Source of the DNA: Coniella vitis
Taxonomy: Eukaryota; Ascomycota; Sordariomycetes; Diaporthales; Schizoparmaceae
Reading direction: 5' to 3'
DNA length: 64,000 nt
NCBI GenBank assembly: GCA_011317545.1
Contig: WUJK01000004.1
Coordinates: 1,364,001-1,428,000, forward strand
Shown: positions 60,409 to 64,000 of the stretch, piece after piece
Numbering within the stretch: the stretch's first letter is position 1
Layout: each line of letters starts with the position of its first letter
The notes under the pieces: generated by a model
The model's input: only the letters and a program-made list of their open reading frames with translations
Database searches by the model: none
Told to the model about the DNA's origin: nothing
Translations under genes and position numbers: made by a program

Positions 60409-61671
60409 TTTAATTGAGGGTCATCAAGCAAGCCGGCGCTTGTCTCCTCGTCAAGGCTAATGTACTAATGTGCGAAGCAGTCTCTCAAGAGGACTGACAA
60501 GAGTCTCGTCCCAATTGTCGAATACTATGTATACCGGTGGATTCGTTGCTGGCAAAGAAATGTCAGCGTGTTGGTTCCCAGATTCTATGCGCGCTACCCG
60601 CACCACGGGGTTTGCTGCCACGTACTATGTGTAAAATGCCTCGCCATATAGTAGAGTCAATTAAGAGCTGGGGAGCGTTTCCCTTTTCTAGAAGCACAGA
60701 GCGCCGCAAGTATGGGGCTGGGATGCGCGTTTCCGGCAGCAACGTGCGCTAATCCCGCTCTAGTTAGCCTGTCCATCGCTTGTTGTCAAGCTTTCGCTCT
60801 GGCGACCGTCACGTCCATGGTATTGTGTATATGGTTCCGGCCCCGCCGACTGCCTGTTTGCATCGAAGATGGAATACGGGCGGCAAAGGAGCATTGGGAA
60901 TGGCACCAGCATTGCCCAGCTATGAATGCGCAGATATCGATAGGATCGTTGGCACCGTCTCGAGGCAATGTGCCAGATCTCCCATGTAATCTGGCAAGGC
61001 ATGCATGGGCCATGAGCCAATGGCCAGCGGGCCGTGGGTCGTGAGTCGGGCGGTGTCAGCACACGAACAAAGTCAACGCTTCGGCCACTCCAGGGGAAGA
61101 TGAGACACAAACAAGTTGCATTGCCGAACTGGGAAAGTTGGGATGGGGCGCAATACAAATAATTGATCGACAAGACCCTCATCCTCCCAGAGACGAAAAA
61201 GGCGGGGCGTGGGTGATCCTGCCAATCTTGCAACTTGGAATGACGAGCCCGCTATTTCACCACCATCTCGCTCGACGGATCCCTTTCTGCGTGTGATGCC
61301 ATCATCAGGTGAGGCCTCAGGCCAGCGCTCCGGGCACCGACATGTGTTCGTCCTGCAATGCGGATACAAAGGATTGTGTGCATGTTCAGGCCAAATGCAA
61401 ACGCGGCGGGACTTTGCAGCAGAGGCATCGACGGCACCAAGATGGAGTAGCTTTGCGGGGGAAGCTCATCACGAGATTGATGGCGCTTGTCTCGATCATG
61501 ACTGCGTTGCACGTGGGAGTTATCAGCTTGCGTCAACAATCAAAGTAGCCAGGCCAGAACAACCTGCGCGGTTGCTGGCCAAGCACGCGGCGACCTGACA
61601 GCACAGACGCACCCGTGGTACCATCTCCTGGCGCAGAAAACTCACAAGCCGGTACATAGTACTTTCAATGC

Positions 61672-61700
61672 TTGGATGGCACGTTGGATGGCACGTTGGA
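61672..61700. repeat. 12-bp tandem duplication
   Basis: Unit TTGGATGGCACG occurs twice in tandem with a partial third copy, 11 bp after the 9-mer at 61653. Confidence 0.9.
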
Positions 61701-64000
61701 TTGGAAGGCGTAAGGCTGATGGGGTCCGAATGCGAAAGCACAGGTCGACTCGTAATGTACAAAGTGGGATACTGCAGAAAGTTTGGACAGGTCTGTGACA
61801 AGTCAAAAGAAACGTCCAAGACCCGCATTGGGCACTGGTTCAGGGGGCCAGGACCAATGACAGACGCGTGGGAAATTAAGAACAAACCAACAGCAGAGGC
61901 AATCATCAGCCAAAGCAAGAAAAGAAGCTCATGATGACGACAAAAAAGCCACGCAGCAGCTTTGGCGGGGAAACACTACATAAGGTAGTACATGGTATGT
62001 GCAACGAGAAGAAATGGCAGGCGCCGCCTGGACGAGAGCCACGAGCGCCAAGCCGCCATCTCTCTACCCCATGCCGATCGATTACTATGTGCATTTTGGC
62101 CGTGCACGCTATCTGCGTACCTCGGTACCTTTTACCGCAGCATTAGCGGCCCCAGCGATTTGCAAATAGGGGGCAACGGCCGTCAAGCCCTACATAGCAA
62201 CAAGCCTCTCCCTAGGGCTGCTAGGTACCATGTAACCACAAGGCCTGCGAACCATGGCACGTAAGGGGCCGTGGCGCGGTGTGCAAAACAGGCCTCGGTC
62301 GCTAATAAGGTTCTGTCACGGCCAAGCTTGCTGTTTTATCTGCCAATAGCGTGAATTCTGAATTGCCTTGACAGCGAATTAAGTACCGCCTAGCTATTGC
62401 ATACTATTACCCGGGTGCTGGGTACAGCAGGCCGCAAATATGCCCACGCCCTGCTCTGCTCTGCTCAGCTCAGCTTGGTGTGCTCTGCTTGGGCTCTGGC
62501 TGGCAATTCTGGTGTTGCACGACATACACAGCTGGCCATATGGCATCGCACTGCTCCGACAAGTATTGTCGTACCTGCAGGCGTCAGACTAAAATGCACA
62601 GCACGCTGGCTGCTTTGTTTCGAAACATCACGATAAGCTTAATAAAACTATCCCACTGACAACACTGCAGCGGCACAATGCCATGTTCAAAGCTCAGCAG
62701 GAAAACCCAACCCAGCATGCAAATGCAACGAGGCTCGCTTGGCTCGCTACCAAAGAGCTGCATTGGTGGCCAAGCGACCTGGAAAGTCTTTCAACCAACC
62801 CGTCAACCAGAATCCACGCCCACCGAGTCTTGGAATATCCGCACTGCAGACACACATCAAGGCATCCCGCTAAGCAGTGATGAGACGCCCCCAGTTGCTT
62901 GCCCGTCGTCATGAGTACCGTCCACGCCTCAGGACCGGCGATCAAGCAGTCACACACTCGCTGCCATAGTACATATCACTTGGCCTGCGTGCGACAAGCA
63001 CAGGATATCTGGCCAACTTGCACATTGTATCCACCACCTGGCCGATCTCGGGTGGACCTTCGCGTATTGTCTTTCCAGCATGATCGCGATGACCCGACAC
63101 CTGCCGAGCAACCACAGGATCCCGCCCAGAAAATCCTCCGAGCAGACCTGCGAATCAAAACCATGCAGTTGGCAAGAGGCCGTAACGGCTGCTACAAGGC
63201 CCCTGGACGAACAACGTATTGGCCTCGGCATGCCGTGTGATCAAGATTTAAGCCCAGATTGAGAAAGCGGGGGGATGAAACAAATCTCTTTTCACCCACT
63301 GTGCTCAGGGACAGCCTTGCCAATTAGACATAGGATGTACTACTTGTGAACTGGTGTGCTTGCGGCTTTCCATGGCAAACCTAGTCACCTGTAGTCAGTT
63401 GCGCGAGAGCATCTGCAGAACCTGAGCGGCATCACAGGGAGCAGCCTGATGCCAGCATCATAAAACCTGATCTCTACTGCTACCAGAATACTCTGCAGAG
63501 TCGATGGCAAGTGTTGCCCTTGCACAACAGACGCGTAACTCTGTGGCTACCAGGTCTTGCCAAAAATCGGTTCAGCTGGCCTAGCCACCCGACGCTGCGG
63601 CGCCCCATGTCCGCCCTGAAAGTTTCGTGTCTGTCAAGCATGCTGAAATATCCCTAGTTTTTCCTCTGCGCCTTTGCTGAGCTGATTGCTTTGCGAGCAT
63701 CTGCCTGCTACTGGACCCTACTACACAGCCATTTCTCCTGAAAGAATCTGCAGACTGGGCTTCGCGGAGTTTCTTTGTAAACGGGTCTCGAGGTGGAGCA
63801 AGTCCATCAGCAGAGTGAATCAAGAAAAGTATCACGACGTCAGGCGCCCCAAAGTTGTACCTAATACTGTACATCTGGAGTATGTGGTGGACACCAGTTG
63901 ACGGCTTGAGCATCCGCATGTGCCGGGCTTTGCCACTGCCCCTCACTTCCTCTTGCGAGGTACGATGGCGGCACTTGCCCGTGTACATAGTATACCTTGG

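Larger units (their letters stand above)
50299..64000. other. 13.7-kb gene-poor terminal region
   Basis: No open frame here gives a protein I can recognise or a credible exon chain; the longest (up to 246 codons, near 54242-54982) are low-complexity. The first 1 kb is NIMA 3' flank. The DNA is dense in simple repeats: GT at 52291, GGCAGT hexamer at 53438, CCG near 54024, CCCTG at 54580, CTG at 54810, A21 and T23 at 55234 and 55307, TTTC near 57100. It has eleven G/C runs of 9-12 and TACATAGTA-family copies at 53904, 54832, 55034, 60523, 61653 and 63984. From about 59.1 kb the homopolymers stop and base composition is more even, but still no gene was found. No telomere repeat (TTAGGG) array is visible. 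Confidence 0.5.

Overview
The window is nuclear DNA of a filamentous ascomycete (Pezizomycotina), most likely a sordariomycete, perhaps Hypocreales. Genes are monocistronic and split by short introns (about 50-160 nt) with GT...AG ends. The conserved genes read as typical sordariomycete versions: a class II PKA catalytic subunit, EFR3, SCW1/Whi3, EMC1 and NIMA. No bacterial, viral or plasmid signal was seen, and no rRNA or CRISPR. A by-eye search for tRNA B-boxes was negative but not exhaustive.

Layout: (1) the 3' part of a tail-anchored inositol 5-phosphatase (+, runs off the left edge); (2) PKA catalytic subunit (-), divergent from (3) a GRAM/TBC/EF-hand Rab-GAP (+); (4) a GH76 mannanase-like cell-wall enzyme with a transmembrane anchor and cytosolic tail (+); (5) a possible small single-pass membrane protein (+); (6) a DUF7924-like gene that looks frameshifted and sits between two inverted copies of a palindromic repeat (18.1-20.6 kb); (7) EFR3 (+); (8) a short-chain dehydrogenase (+); (9) the RRM protein SCW1/Whi3 (-); (10) an unresolved multi-exon gene candidate at 42.4-43.5 kb (+); (11) EMC1 (-), divergent over 718 bp from (12) NIMA kinase (+). 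From 50.3 kb to the right edge (13.7 kb) I find no gene I can support.

The genes do not form one pathway. Several touch related processes: phosphoinositides and the plasma membrane (5-phosphatase, EFR3/PI4K), membrane traffic (Rab-GAP), ER membrane biogenesis (EMC1), cell-wall integrity (GH76, SCW1), and growth or cell-cycle signalling (PKA, NIMA). They are ordinary housekeeping genes.

The unusual material lies in the intergenic DNA, about 60% of the window. A 9-mer, TACATAGTA or its reverse complement, occurs 25 times, always outside the annotated coding regions; about 0.5 copies would be expected by chance. Two copies abut as a perfect 18-bp palindrome. Runs of 9-13 G or C occur 18 times, 11 of them between 51.9 and 59.1 kb. 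I see no clear new multi-gene system. The best leads are the 9-mer family and the palindrome-flanked DUF7924-like locus.
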